Numbered from the stretch's first letter, positions 25,317 to 35,198 are shown. The stretch: DNA of 64,000 bases from UMGS1649 sp045534225 (GCA_045534225.1 JAZSJJ010000004.1:60947-124946), one strand, 5' to 3'. Numbers and translations are program-made. Notes: a model not told the origin generated them from the sequence alone.

Positions 25317-26570
25317 TTATTTATTTGTTATTGTCCAATAGCCTTCTGTTACTGGTGCTAATGTTGTATCTTTTTCTAACGCTACCACTGCTCTGACTCC
25401 AGTTGATATACCCGTACCATATTCACCGCTATGCATTATATGCGCCCCGCCTATCGATACGCTTGATGGAAATACAGCATGTAGTCCATATCCAGTCATA
25501 ACTGTATTAGACGGCGTCACCAACGCTCCGTAAGATGTTGTCGCTAACAAATATTCTCGATTTTCTCCATCTATCTCTACGAACAATTCGTATTCTGGAG
25601 TTCCTTCATCAAATTCCATCATATAAACTTTGCCATATGTATTACTATGTAATACCGCCTTCTTTGTAGGATCGCTATCTGCAACAATTGGTCCAGCAAC
25701 TTTATTATTTGTGCTCTTATACCATTTTCCTGTACTATCATCACGCCATACAAATTCCGTCCAGTTTTTAGTTTGTCCCAAATTATCCACTTTGTATTCT
25801 TGGTCTCCTATTTTACAAACAGGCATATCAGTACCATCCCAATAAAATGCAACTTCTGCTCCGTAATCTGTTATATTTATTCCTTCTTGAGCTAATACAA
25901 ATTCCGACCCAACAAATGTAGTTGGATCATATTTTGTTATCCTATTCAAATCCGAACCCGAAATCGACCTCACCCTTGCAGCTTTTTTTCCATTTCCGAA
26001 AGGCAAACAAAGTTTAGCAAGTTCGTTTTCAAAGTTATCATAATACGCTTGTGCTTCAGCTAATGTGGTGATTTGAGTTTCTATTCCTTCAATTACATTT
26101 TTGTTAGAAACCAATAAAAGTTCTCCATTTTCTGCGCCTAAGACTCTCCAACCATTTTCATCTTCATAGTCTTCTACTCCTGCTTCATAATCCACATAAT
26201 CTCCTACATATAATATATCCTTACCATTTGTTACACTAGAACCATCTTGTTTCCATCCTTTATCACCTTTTAATGTAACTACTATACCTTTATTCGTTAC
26301 ATCAAATTCATATAAATCATTATAATCTTCAAGTTCTTTTAATACATCTTCTTTTAATGTATCTCCTCTTTTACCATCTAAATATTCCTCAGACCACACA
26401 AGAGACGCTAAATTTTGTACTTGTTGCATATTTGTTTTATCTACTGCTTCCCCTGCTTTATTTATTACACCTGTATTGCTTAATGTTATAACAACACTAG
26501 CTGCTAAAATTATCATAACTATTATTGTTATTACTAATACTATTAAAGATATACCTTTTTTGTTTTTCAT
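25317..26570 (-). CDS. prepilin-like (type IV pilin N-terminal) surface protein B
   Basis: 417 residues from ATG 26570 (AAAGGAG seven bases ahead). After MKNKKG the membrane helix and following turn match protein A at 21056-22087 almost residue for residue to about residue 38, and the next 40 residues remain similar (QVQNLASLVWSEEYLDGKR against QVQDIAALIWADVYMDGLR). The remaining 330 residues are unrelated in appearance: Gly/Thr/Asp-rich, probably beta-sheet. Suggests a shared anchoring or export module carrying different surface domains. No peptidase or assembly ATPase nearby. Confidence 0.8.
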   Translation of the reverse strand: MKNKKGISLIVLVITIIVMIILAASVVITLSNTGVINKAGEAVDKTNMQQVQNLASLVWSEEYLDGKRGDTLKEDVLKELEDYNDLYEFDVTNKGIVVTLKGDKGWKQDGSSVTNGKDILYVGDYVDYEAGVEDYEDENGWRVLGAENGELLLVSNKNVIEGIETQITTLAEAQAYYDNFENELAKLCLPFGNGKKAARVRSISGSDLNRITKYDPTTFVGSEFVLAQEGINITDYGAEVAFYWDGTDMPVCKIGDQEYKVDNLGQTKNWTEFVWRDDSTGKWYKSTNNKVAGPIVADSDPTKKAVLHSNTYGKVYMMEFDEGTPEYELFVEIDGENREYLLATTSYGALVTPSNTVMTGYGLHAVFPSSVSIGGAHIMHSGEYGTGISTGVRAVVALEKDTTLAPVTEGYWTITNK

Positions 26571-26596
26571 ACATTTCTCCTTTGTTATATACAATT

Positions 26597-26625
26597 ATAT
26601 TATTATATTTTTATTTTTTTAGCAA
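26597..26625 (-). promoter_or_regulatory. possible promoter of prepilin-like gene B
   Basis: TTGCTA, 17-base spacer, TAATAT on the minus strand, in very AT-rich DNA, so specificity is limited. Confidence 0.4.
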
Positions 26626-26633
26626 TATATTTT

Positions 26634-26668
26634 CTAAAAAACGACACTCATTCATACGAATAAGTGTC
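26634..26668 (-). terminator. terminator of the tdk operon
   Basis: Eleven-bp stem with one G-U pair (26643-26653 with 26658-26668), four-base loop, six-T run on the minus strand. It lies about 135 bases after the tdk stop; the stretch between holds nothing else recognisable. Confidence 0.8.
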
Positions 26669-26803
26669 ATTCCTAATTTAATTTAAGTAGACATTCAACG
26701 ACAAAATCGAATGTTCTCTATTATTCTATGTGTTTCTACTTTATATACACATATAAACATAATGAGATTATTTTGTCAAATGTATATTTTAACCTCTTAT
26801 TTA

Positions 26804-27349
26804 TTATAAATTTATCGTACCCATTGAAAGCTTTTCATAACATTCCCTACATACAGGCATATAACCTGCTTCTCCAACAAGGATGTCTGAATCTTTTGGT
26901 CCAGAATAATATGTGTATATCGCTTCTTCTGATTTACATACATCACACACCGAAGTCATAAGCTCTATTTTATCTGCCATACACATTACTTCTCCCATTC
27001 TTCCAAATGGTTTTCTGTCTGATGTTAAGTTAAGTCCAGATATATATATTCTTTTGTCTTTATTTGCTAATCTGTTTATTGCATCTAGATCTCCATCTAA
27101 AAATTGGAACTCATCTATTACATAAACATCCGCATCATACCTCTCTATATCTTCTATGCAAGAAATATTTAATGTATCTAACTCTTTTCCTGCTCTTGTT
27201 ACTATTTTTGTCTCAGCAAATCTATTATCTATACTAGGTTTAAATACTTTAATATCTTTACCTCTTATCTTTTGTATTGTTGCTGCTTCTATAGCTCTTT
27301 TAGTTTTGCCACACTTCATAGGTCCTGTAAATACATTAATACTTCCCAT
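26804..27349 (-). CDS. tdk: thymidine kinase (type II)
   Basis: Salvages thymidine to dTMP. 181 residues. P-loop G9-P-M-K-C-G-K-T16, Walker B-like D79-E80-F-Q-F with the catalytic Glu80, and the structural zinc site formed by CDVC (near 137-140) and CREC (near 172-175). Slightly shorter than average but complete. Last gene of the DUF6873-pcrA-ddl-murF-ftsY cluster, four bases after the phosphatase gene. Confidence 0.93.
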   Translation of the reverse strand: MGSINVFTGPMKCGKTKRAIEAATIQKIRGKDIKVFKPSIDNRFAETKIVTRAGKELDTLNISCIEDIERYDADVYVIDEFQFLDGDLDAINRLANKDKRIYISGLNLTSDRKPFGRMGEVMCMADKIELMTSVCDVCKSEEAIYTYYSGPKDSDILVGEAGYMPVCRECYEKLSMGTINL

Positions 27350-27353
27350 AATA

Positions 27354-28082
27354 CTAACCTTCCATATCTTTATTTATATTATATTCCGCTATTACTTCGT
27401 AACCATCCTGTTTGCTATATCTCAAATCATATATCTTTTGTGCGCATGTTGCAAATCTTAATTCTGCTGTCTTTTTATATGTTAAGTTTTGTAATCTTTT
27501 AGCAATTAGCTTTATTGGATTTGCATGAGTTACTATTAATATTGTTTTCTTTTCATTTTCCGGAACAAGTATTTCATCTAAAAACTCATTAAGTCTTTTT
27601 TCTACATCTAAAATACTTTCTGAACGTGGAATTATATTCTCTAACTTCTTAATAGTTAAACCAAGTTTTTCCGAATACTCATTTAATGTTGTACAACGTC
27701 TTAAATCGTTTTCCGGAACAAGTCTATTTTCTAAATCTAACTTTTTCTCTGTTAATGTATTGTATTCTGGAAACGCTTTGGCATCTACTCTTTTCATACC
27801 TTGAAACATGCCATAATGACGTTCATTAAGTCTTAGGTCTCTTACTATTTTCCCTTTATACTTAAGTTCATCCGCAAATATTTTACCTGTATCATAAGTT
27901 CTAGATAAATATGATGTATACACTTTATCTAGCTTCACTGTACCAAGTAGCATTTGTATATCTTTAGCAGCAGTAACTGGCTCTTTTCTTCCCTTTGCTG
28001 TTAAAGGATAATCTCTCCAACCATTTATTACTCCCTCTTTAATACCTTTGCAATCCGCATGTCTCATGAATATTAATCTCAC
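27354..28082 (-). CDS. histidine phosphatase superfamily protein (phosphoglycerate mutase-like)
   Basis: 242 residues. The phosphohistidine motif is R7-H8-A (RHG in most members), with LNERHYGMFQG near 88-98, the block typical of cofactor-dependent phosphoglycerate mutases, and a late catalytic His in VTHANPIKL. A cofactor-independent mutase (gpmI) is present in the glycolysis operon, so this protein is more likely a phosphatase on another small substrate than the glycolytic enzyme. 12 bases after ftsY. Confidence 0.82.
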   Translation of the reverse strand: MRLIFMRHADCKGIKEGVINGWRDYPLTAKGRKEPVTAAKDIQMLLGTVKLDKVYTSYLSRTYDTGKIFADELKYKGKIVRDLRLNERHYGMFQGMKRVDAKAFPEYNTLTEKKLDLENRLVPENDLRRCTTLNEYSEKLGLTIKKLENIIPRSESILDVEKRLNEFLDEILVPENEKKTILIVTHANPIKLIAKRLQNLTYKKTAELRFATCAQKIYDLRYSKQDGYEVIAEYNINKDMEG

Positions 28083-28094
28083 GTTTTTTCCTCC

Positions 28095-28970
28095 TTATAT
28101 TATAGAGTCCACAAATTCCTTTGCATCAAATTCCTTTATATCGTCTATTTTCTCCCCTATACCAATATACTTGATTGGTATATTTAATTCGTTTATTATT
28201 GAAAATACTACGCCACCTTTTGCAGTTGAATCTAGTTTTGTAAGTATTATTCCATCTACACTTGTCTTATCGTAAAAAGCTTTAACTTGCTCTACAGCAT
28301 TTTGGCCTGTAGTAGCATCTATTACCATTAATACTTCTGTATCAACACCAACAATATTTCTATCTATTGTTTTCTTTATCTTTTCTATTTCATCCATTAG
28401 ATTTTTCTTGTTATGAAGTCTTCCCGCTGTATCACAAATTAATGTATCGTATCCTTCATCTGTATATTTTTTAGAAGCTTCAAATATTACTGATGCAGGA
28501 TCTTGTCCATCTTTTCCTGATACACATTCTACTTCTGCAACTTCAGCCCAAAGTTCTAGTTGTTCCCTTGCACCGGCTCTAAATGTGTCTCCTGCTGCAA
28601 GTAAAACTTTATTTCCCATCTTTTTGTATATATTAGATATCTTAGCAATTGAAGTTGTTTTACCAACACCGTTGACACCAACAACTAATATTACATTTTT
28701 CTTAGGATCAAATACTTTAGCTTCTTCTAATGTTAAAATATCTACCATTTGTTCTTTCAAAAGTTCAATAACATGTTCTTTTGATGTATCATCTTCTTTT
28801 AATAAATCTTTTCTTAATTTATTACAAATTTCTGATGTAGTCTTCATACCTACATCAGAAAGTATTAATAGTTCTTCTATTTCGTCTATGATTTCATCAA
28901 TATCTTCATGAGATTTAAATATGTTGTTAAACTTGTTTGAAAAAGCTTCTTTAATCTTTGAAAATATCAT
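28095..28970 (-). CDS. ftsY: signal recognition particle receptor FtsY
   Basis: SRP receptor GTPase that delivers ribosome-nascent chains to the Sec translocon. 291 residues: short N-terminal helix that can bind membrane, N domain (about 20-80), G domain with G98-V-N-G-V-G-K-T105, DTFRAGAREQL (about 128-138), D180-T-A-G-R and T244-K-L-D. The acidic A domain of enterobacterial FtsY is absent, as usual in Firmicutes. Confidence 0.96.
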   Translation of the reverse strand: MIFSKIKEAFSNKFNNIFKSHEDIDEIIDEIEELLILSDVGMKTTSEICNKLRKDLLKEDDTSKEHVIELLKEQMVDILTLEEAKVFDPKKNVILVVGVNGVGKTTSIAKISNIYKKMGNKVLLAAGDTFRAGAREQLELWAEVAEVECVSGKDGQDPASVIFEASKKYTDEGYDTLICDTAGRLHNKKNLMDEIEKIKKTIDRNIVGVDTEVLMVIDATTGQNAVEQVKAFYDKTSVDGIILTKLDSTAKGGVVFSIINELNIPIKYIGIGEKIDDIKEFDAKEFVDSII

Positions 28971-29015
28971 TTTTGCTCCTTATATTATTTCGTTTAATAT
29001 TATAATAATTATTTA

Positions 29016-29513
29016 TTAAAACTTGTATCCACATTTAGTACAGAAGTTAACATCAACACCATGTACTGCTTTACATTCTGGGCATACTTTCTCTGTTATA
29101 ACTTCTTCTACCTTCTCTACTGGTATTCTTACTTTCTTTTGTTTAGCGCCACAATGAGGACAGAACTTATTTTCTATTCCTATTGTTTCTTTACATTCTT
29201 CGCACACTCTTAAATCTTTAAGATATAGTGTCTTAACATCTATTTTATCTATATCTTTATACATTTTTTCTATTCTCTTACATTCTTTTGCAAGTTCTGG
29301 TGCTACTTTTTCACCACTCTTATATTTTTCGTATACCATTACACCGATTTCACCAAGAGTTGCTGTTATTTCGTCTTCAATATCACTAGCTTGTATTTTA
29401 AGCTTAGTTTCTTCCATAAACTTAGAAGATTTATCTGCTACTGTTTTATATGTTTTTTCTGCAACGTCTCCTGCTTTATCTAATACGTCTTTTACTTTAT
29501 CTTTAAATTCCAT
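29016..29513 (-). CDS. double zinc-ribbon protein
   Basis: 165 residues. Residues 1-90 are Lys/Glu-rich helices with an amphipathic character. Then two zinc ribbons: CEEC...CPHC (about 110-130) and CPEC...CTKC (about 144-162), each a pair of CxxC knuckles. Such modules mediate protein or nucleic-acid contacts; no enzymatic motif is present. It sits between murF and ftsY, and may have its own promoter at 29538-29566. Function unknown. Confidence 0.75.
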   Translation of the reverse strand: MEFKDKVKDVLDKAGDVAEKTYKTVADKSSKFMEETKLKIQASDIEDEITATLGEIGVMVYEKYKSGEKVAPELAKECKRIEKMYKDIDKIDVKTLYLKDLRVCEECKETIGIENKFCPHCGAKQKKVRIPVEKVEEVITEKVCPECKAVHGVDVNFCTKCGYKF

Positions 29514-29537
29514 AATTAAACCTCCAATTATACCTTG

Positions 29538-29566
29538 TTTATATCACAAAAGTTATACAAGTTCAA
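29538..29566 (-). promoter_or_regulatory. possible internal promoter before the zinc-ribbon gene
   Basis: TTGAAC, 17-base spacer, TATAAA with TGA extension on the minus strand; its -35 lies inside the end of murF. Confidence 0.45.
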
Positions 29567-30932
29567 TGATTTTTGATACTATATTTTCAAATTTCATTCC
29601 TCTTGACGCTTTAGCTGCAATAAGAGAATCTGGCACTAAAAATCTATCTATATGTTCATAGAATATTTCCTTAGTTTTATACCAATTTGCTTTTAACTGT
29701 TTATCTTCATCTAGGCTCTTATATGCGTCTTCCATATGTTCTCCAATAACAATTATATTCGTTATTTGCTTATCTATCGCATACTCTATAACAGACTTGT
29801 GACCATTTAGCGTTTCATCACCCAGTTCATACATATCTCCCATTATTATTGTCTTGCAATCTCTATTAGATGCTGCTACAGTATCTATTAAAGATTTCAT
29901 AGAAACAGGATTTGCGTTATATGTATCATCTATTAAAAGGATATTATTGTTAAGCTTTTTAACATCCATTCTCATTTTTATACCTTCATATGATTCAACA
30001 CCTTTTATTATTTCAGCTATGGTCATATTATATCTTTTACCTACTGCTATACCTGTTAAAGCTGCATATACAAGATGTTTACTTAGTCCTGGTATTCTTA
30101 ATTCATAAATATTGTTATCTATTAGAACTTCTGCTTTAACTACACCTTCTGTATAGTCTACTACCGCATCTATTGCTCTCACATTTGCATTTTCACTGTA
30201 TCCATACCATACTTTACTTATTGGATTAGTTACAGTTATTAGCATATCGTCATCTGCGTTAAGAATAGCTACACCGTTTTCTGGCATATTAGCAAACACC
30301 TCTGTCTTTGCTTTTAGTATGTTTTCTCTTGTTTTAAGATATTCAATATGCGCTACACCTATATTTGAAATAACTGCTGTATCTGGTTTAACTATCTTAC
30401 TTATACTATCTATTTGACCTAAATGGTCCATTCCCATTTCTATTACTGCCACTTCATGTTCACTCTTAAGTCCAAGTACTGTAACGGGCGCACCAATTTC
30501 GCTATTTAAATTTCCTGCAGTTTTTAACACATTATATTTTATACTTAAAACTGATGCTATCATTTCCTTTGTAGTAGTTTTTCCTACACTACCTGTAATT
30601 GCAACAACTGGTATATTAAATTTTGCTCTATACCAAGTTGCAAGCATTTTTAATGCTTCTAATGTGTTATCTACAAGTATGTATACTATTCCTTCTACAT
30701 ATTCTTCTAGTTCTTTTTCTATAACTGCTGCTACAGCTCCATTTTCCTTTGCCATACCTATATAACTATGGCCATCAACATTTTCCCCTACAATAGCAAA
30801 AAATAGCCCATCAGTAGTTTTTACTCTACTATCTGTGACTACTTCTTGTACATAGGAGTCAAGGATAGTAGTTTTACCTACTACCTTTCCATTAGTTTTA
30901 CTTACTACATCTAACAATGATACGTTTTCCAT
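29553..30932 (-). CDS. murF: UDP-MurNAc-tripeptide--D-Ala-D-Ala ligase
   Basis: Adds D-Ala-D-Ala to the muramyl tripeptide, completing the cytoplasmic pentapeptide. 459 residues. Substrate domain (about 1-100), ATP loop T113-G-S-V-G-K-T119, central ligase domain with MGMDHLGQI, and C-terminal domain with DDTYNANPVSMK. It follows ddl, which makes its dipeptide substrate, by 24 bases. Confidence 0.95.
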   Translation of the reverse strand: MENVSLLDVVSKTNGKVVGKTTILDSYVQEVVTDSRVKTTDGLFFAIVGENVDGHSYIGMAKENGAVAAVIEKELEEYVEGIVYILVDNTLEALKMLATWYRAKFNIPVVAITGSVGKTTTKEMIASVLSIKYNVLKTAGNLNSEIGAPVTVLGLKSEHEVAVIEMGMDHLGQIDSISKIVKPDTAVISNIGVAHIEYLKTRENILKAKTEVFANMPENGVAILNADDDMLITVTNPISKVWYGYSENANVRAIDAVVDYTEGVVKAEVLIDNNIYELRIPGLSKHLVYAALTGIAVGKRYNMTIAEIIKGVESYEGIKMRMDVKKLNNNILLIDDTYNANPVSMKSLIDTVAASNRDCKTIIMGDMYELGDETLNGHKSVIEYAIDKQITNIIVIGEHMEDAYKSLDEDKQLKANWYKTKEIFYEHIDRFLVPDSLIAAKASRGMKFENIVSKIIELV

Positions 30933-30956
30933 TGTTCCTCCTACTTTATTTAATAT

Positions 30957-32012
30957 TTAATTTACTTTACCACTATATTTTCTTAAAGATATTTCTATTA
31001 TCTTTTCACATAAATCTCCATACTCTATACCAGCAGCTCTTGCTTCTTGTGGAAGTAGGCTTGTTGGTGTCATACCTGGTAATGTATTTGCTTCCAAACA
31101 ATATGGCAAATTATCTAAACTAGATAGCATAAAGTCTATTCTTGCATAAACATTCAAACCTAATGCTTTATATGCCTTTTCTGCCTCTTTTTGCATTAAT
31201 GTTGTTATGAATGGATTTAAATTTGCAGGGCAAATTTCATCTGTCATACCAGCTTGGTATTTATTCTTATAATCGTAAAAACCAAATTTAGGAATTATCT
31301 CTATAATTGGAAGTGCATTTCCTTCCATAACACCTACAGAGAATTCTCTACCACGAATATATTCTTCTACTACTACAGTGTCGTCATACTCTCTAGCATT
31401 TCTTACCGCTGCTCTTAGTTCATCCATATCTGTTGCTATTGTAACACCAACACTAGAACCACCGTTTGAAGGTTTTACTACCGCTGGAACAAATAAATCC
31501 ATCTTTACATCATCAAATACTTGTTCTTTAGTTATAGTTAAACCTTTTGCCATTCTAACGCCTCTTGGTATTAACATCTTACGAGTAAGATCTTTACTCA
31601 TAGCTATCATACTACCTTCATAGCCAGTACCAGTGTATTTAATTCCCATTAAATCAAAAGCTGCTTGAACTTTACCATTCTCACCGTTTTCTCCGTGTAA
31701 CGCCATAAATACTATGTCTGATGCTTTACAAATATTTAATACATTTGGTCCAAAGAACACTTCAGGATCTTCTCTTAGAAGTTTTATTTCTTCTATATTA
31801 GCTATTTGTTCACTAACTACAGATTTTCTATATAATCCATTTTCACCTAGTGTGAAAACTGTACTCATGTCTACATCTTTTAAGCCTAGATATACATCTA
31901 GCAATACTACTTCGTGTCCTTTTTCTTTTAAGGCCTTGCATATTAAAGTTCCTGATGTTAATGAAACATCTCTTTCTGTACTTGTTCCACCACATAAAAC
32001 TGTTATTTTCAT
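30957..32012 (-). CDS. ddl: D-alanine--D-alanine ligase
   Basis: ATP-grasp enzyme joining two D-Ala. 351 residues. N-terminal LCGGTSTERDVSLTSG (P-loop-like with the conserved Glu and Ser), HGENGENGKVQ, ATP-grasp region with VVKPSNGGSSVGV (about 180) and C-terminal LEANTLPGMTPTSL metal/phosphate loop. The GENG-type loop needs comparison to judge D-Ala versus D-Lac preference. Feeds murF directly downstream. Confidence 0.95.
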   Translation of the reverse strand: MKITVLCGGTSTERDVSLTSGTLICKALKEKGHEVVLLDVYLGLKDVDMSTVFTLGENGLYRKSVVSEQIANIEEIKLLREDPEVFFGPNVLNICKASDIVFMALHGENGENGKVQAAFDLMGIKYTGTGYEGSMIAMSKDLTRKMLIPRGVRMAKGLTITKEQVFDDVKMDLFVPAVVKPSNGGSSVGVTIATDMDELRAAVRNAREYDDTVVVEEYIRGREFSVGVMEGNALPIIEIIPKFGFYDYKNKYQAGMTDEICPANLNPFITTLMQKEAEKAYKALGLNVYARIDFMLSSLDNLPYCLEANTLPGMTPTSLLPQEARAAGIEYGDLCEKIIEISLRKYSGKVN

Positions 32013-32055
32013 AATTATTTACTCTCCCTTATGATATATTTAATATATCCACTTC

Positions 32056-32084
32056 ATTATATCACTATATATTTTATATTTCTA
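32056..32084 (-). promoter_or_regulatory. possible promoter of ddl-murF
   Basis: TAGAAA, 17-base spacer, TATAAT with TGA extension on the minus strand, in the 76-base gap between pcrA and ddl. Confidence 0.5.
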
Positions 32085-32088
32085 CTAT

Positions 32089-34401
32089 TTATCCAATAAT
32101 TTCTAGTGTTGTTCCTGTTATTATTAGCCTCTTCATTCCAGCTGTTTCAAATTTAATTTCTGCAACTTTCATATCCGAATCTTCTGTAAGATTTGTTACA
32201 ATACCAACACCAAACTTCTTGTGTCTAACCTTATCTCCCTCTTTAACATCTGCCCCGCTATTATTATCTTTAGCTACAACCTTACCGATGTTTACATTCT
32301 TTAAGAAACTAGATGCGTCAATTCCAATTTTAGAAGGAGCGCGTCTAGGCGAATATCCACCCATAGACTCACTTTCATTAATTTCATTAAATGTACTAGA
32401 TAACCAACTTTCCACTCTAGAATATTCACGATCTAGATATGTCTCTTGTTTCATCTTAGCTTTTTCTAGATTTTCTTTTGCGGCTTCATCTAGATATTCT
32501 TTTGGAATTTCTTCAGTAAATCTTGAAGGTATTGTATAAGTTGTTGTACCATACATTGTTCTTTGTTTTGAGTTTGTTAAGAACAGTTCCTTCTTAGCTC
32601 TTGTTATACCAACATAGCATAGTCTTCTTTCTTCTTCTATACCATTATCCTCATCTATACTTCTCTTTGATGGGAATAATCCTTCTTCCATACCTACTAA
32701 GAATACTACAGGATATTCTAATCCTTTAGCATTATGCATAGTCATAAGGATAACTGCTTCACTATCTTCTTCTAGATTATCTACATCTGCTACTAAGGCA
32801 ATGCTATCTAAGAAATCTGTTAAAGAATTATCTGCATTTTCTTCTTCAAATTCTTTTGCAACACCAAGTAACTCATAAAGGTTTTCTAGTCTAGATTCGT
32901 TTTCTTGATTCTTTTCTCTCATAAGTTCTGCTTCATAACCTGTAACTTCAAGTATTCTTTTCATAAGTTCAGATGGAAGCATTGTATCTTTAACTGCATT
33001 TAAGTCTAGTATTATATCCCTAAAGTTTGCTACTGCACCACTGCATCTAAGTTCTGCTATATTTGCAGGTTCTGTAATATACTCAAATGCACTAAGTCCC
33101 ATAGACTCTGATTTTTCTTTTATTCTATCTACTGAAGTATCTCCAATACCTCGTTTAGGTTCGTTTATTATTCTAGTAAATGAAACATTATCTTTAAGAT
33201 TGTTTACAAGTTTTGTATATGCTAATAAATCTTTAATTTCTTTTCTTGCATAGAACTTTGTTCCACCAATTAATCTATATGATGTACCTGTTTTCATAAA
33301 CACATCTTCAATTACACGGCTTTGTGCATTTGTTCTATATAACAAAGCAAAATCTCCATATTTGAATTTGCCTGTTCTACACATAGAATCTATCTTATCT
33401 ACTATATATTCTACTTCGTCATATTCGTTTTTAGCAGTATAATATTTAACTTTTTCACCTTCATCGTTTTCTGTCCAAAGGTTCTTTTCTATTTTAGAAG
33501 TATTGTTATTTATTACTGCATTAGCTACATTAAGTATTGTTTTAGTACTTCTATAGTTTTGTTCTAGCTTAACTATTTTGGCGCCATCATATTCTTTTTC
33601 AAAATCTAGTATGTTAGATATATCTGCACCTCTAAATGCATATATACTTTGTGATTCATCACCAACAACGCACACATTACCATGCATAGCTGCAAGCATA
33701 CTAATTAGCATAAATTGTACGTGGTTTGTATCTTGGTACTCATCTACTAATATATGCTTAAACTTGTTTTGATAGTAACTTAGTCTATCTGGATTTTTCT
33801 TAAATAACTCAACTGTGTAGTTTAGGATATCGTCAAAATCTAGCGAATTGTTTAACTTTAATGTTCTTTGGTATTCTTCATATATTTTTGCTATAGTTTC
33901 TTTTCTATAATCTCCAGTTGCTTCTTTCATATATTTTTCTGGAGTCTTCATTACATTTTTTGCTGCACTAATTTCGTTTACTAAACTAGATACAGAATAA
34001 TTCTTTTCATCTATTTCAAATTTCTTAAGCAATTCTTTTAATACTTTTTGTTTATCTAGTTCATCTAATATATTAAAGTCTCTAGTAAAGCCTATAGCTT
34101 CTATTTCTCTTTTTAATATTCTTACGCAAATTCCATGGAAAGTTCCAAGCCACATATCTTTAGCTTCATCTCCAACAAGACCTGTTACTCTTTCTTTCAT
34201 TTCCTTTGCCGCTTTGTTTGTAAATGTAATTGCAAGTATCTCCCAAGGTTTACAAAGCCCTTGCTCTAAAAGATATGCAATTCTATATGTTAAAACTCTA
34301 GTTTTACCACTTCCTGCACCTGCTAATATTAAAAGTGGGCCATCTGTATATGACGCTGCTTCTCTTTGCACAGGATTTAATCCATTTAGTAATTCACTCA
34401 T
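32089..34401 (-). CDS. pcrA: ATP-dependent DNA helicase PcrA (UvrD/Rep family)
   Basis: 3'-5' helicase in repair and rolling-circle replication. 770 residues. Q motif near residue 9-13 (NPVQREA), Walker A A27-G-A-G-S-G-K-T34, motif II VDEYQDTN (about 222-229), motif III GDESQSIYAFRGAD, motif IV-VI including TMHNAKGLEYPVVFL and EERRLCYVGITRA. The C-terminal about 60 residues form the Tudor-like RNA-polymerase-binding region (KVRHKKFGVGIV). Two bases after the DUF6873 gene. Confidence 0.96.
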   Translation of the reverse strand: MSELLNGLNPVQREAASYTDGPLLILAGAGSGKTRVLTYRIAYLLEQGLCKPWEILAITFTNKAAKEMKERVTGLVGDEAKDMWLGTFHGICVRILKREIEAIGFTRDFNILDELDKQKVLKELLKKFEIDEKNYSVSSLVNEISAAKNVMKTPEKYMKEATGDYRKETIAKIYEEYQRTLKLNNSLDFDDILNYTVELFKKNPDRLSYYQNKFKHILVDEYQDTNHVQFMLISMLAAMHGNVCVVGDESQSIYAFRGADISNILDFEKEYDGAKIVKLEQNYRSTKTILNVANAVINNNTSKIEKNLWTENDEGEKVKYYTAKNEYDEVEYIVDKIDSMCRTGKFKYGDFALLYRTNAQSRVIEDVFMKTGTSYRLIGGTKFYARKEIKDLLAYTKLVNNLKDNVSFTRIINEPKRGIGDTSVDRIKEKSESMGLSAFEYITEPANIAELRCSGAVANFRDIILDLNAVKDTMLPSELMKRILEVTGYEAELMREKNQENESRLENLYELLGVAKEFEEENADNSLTDFLDSIALVADVDNLEEDSEAVILMTMHNAKGLEYPVVFLVGMEEGLFPSKRSIDEDNGIEEERRLCYVGITRAKKELFLTNSKQRTMYGTTTYTIPSRFTEEIPKEYLDEAAKENLEKAKMKQETYLDREYSRVESWLSSTFNEINESESMGGYSPRRAPSKIGIDASSFLKNVNIGKVVAKDNNSGADVKEGDKVRHKKFGVGIVTNLTEDSDMKVAEIKFETAGMKRLIITGTTLEIIG

Positions 34402-34403
34402 TT

Positions 34404-35138
34404 TTATATATTAACCTCTATTACTCCACCATAATCTACTACATCTAAATTCTCAAAATGATGGAATTTTAACCCTTTCTTCTCTATAAAATTCTTTATT
34501 TTATTTGCATTTATTAAATTATTTACATCTCCGAATAATACAACAGTGTCTCCAAATCTAGCCATAGCTCCGCCAATAAAGCCTTCCATTTCGGAGTTCT
34601 TAAATGACATTTGACTTTGCTTCTCAAAAATTTTGTTAGTTCTTGTTTTAAGCTTAACATCTGGTTCGTTTACATACAGCACTTCTATTCCTGCATCCAT
34701 TAGAGCGCGTGCAACACCAATATCTGATGTGATACAAGAATTTTCATCTACTGGGAAAGTACTACATCTAGCATAACCTTGTCCAACATCTATTAGTCTA
34801 TATCCACTATTTATTAAATATGTTTTAACCACTTCATCTGTATATTTAAAGTTGTGTATTGCGTTGTTCCCCACTATGCACACGTTATATGGCACATCTA
34901 AAGGATATTTACCGCCCACATGTGTAACACAAGTAGTTGCCGCAAAAGGAAGTTCTGCCTCTTTTTCTGGCGCAACAAATAGTACTCTACCCACCTTTAA
35001 ATAATATATATCTACATGTGCAGATATTTCATCATACACATCTAAGTTAAAGTTATTTTCTATTAATTCGTAGCCTAAAGATTTAATAAATTCTTTCTCT
35101 ACGTTTCTCATTCTAAAGTCTATAATTGCATATTTCAT
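34404..35138 (-). CDS. DUF6873-type protein (probable guanidine-modifying-enzyme fold)
   Basis: 244 residues, soluble. Alternating short beta segments with VDVGQGYARCSTFPVDENSCITSD in the middle and VVLFGDVNN, VVDYGGVIEV near the end resemble the DUF6873/GME-fold family; the assignment is by pattern memory and moderate. Catalytic residues of arginine deiminases are not obvious. It leads the pcrA operon from a near-perfect promoter, two bases before pcrA. Role unknown. Confidence 0.65.
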   Translation of the reverse strand: MKYAIIDFRMRNVEKEFIKSLGYELIENNFNLDVYDEISAHVDIYYLKVGRVLFVAPEKEAELPFAATTCVTHVGGKYPLDVPYNVCIVGNNAIHNFKYTDEVVKTYLINSGYRLIDVGQGYARCSTFPVDENSCITSDIGVARALMDAGIEVLYVNEPDVKLKTRTNKIFEKQSQMSFKNSEMEGFIGGAMARFGDTVVLFGDVNNLINANKIKNFIEKKGLKFHHFENLDVVDYGGVIEVNI

Positions 35139-35159
35139 AAAGTAAAATCACCTGCTAAA

Positions 35160-35188
35160 AGTATACCTTTAAGCAGATAATTTGTCAA
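35160..35188 (-). promoter_or_regulatory. sigma-A promoter of the DUF6873-pcrA operon
   Basis: TTGACA, 17-base spacer, TATACT on the minus strand. Confidence 0.85.
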
Positions 35189-35198
35189 TTGAAAACGA

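Noticed and set aside
35150..35180. Hairpin before the DUF6873 gene as terminator or riboregulator
   Set aside because: The pairing is partly the -10 region of a near-perfect sigma-A promoter and there is no real T run.
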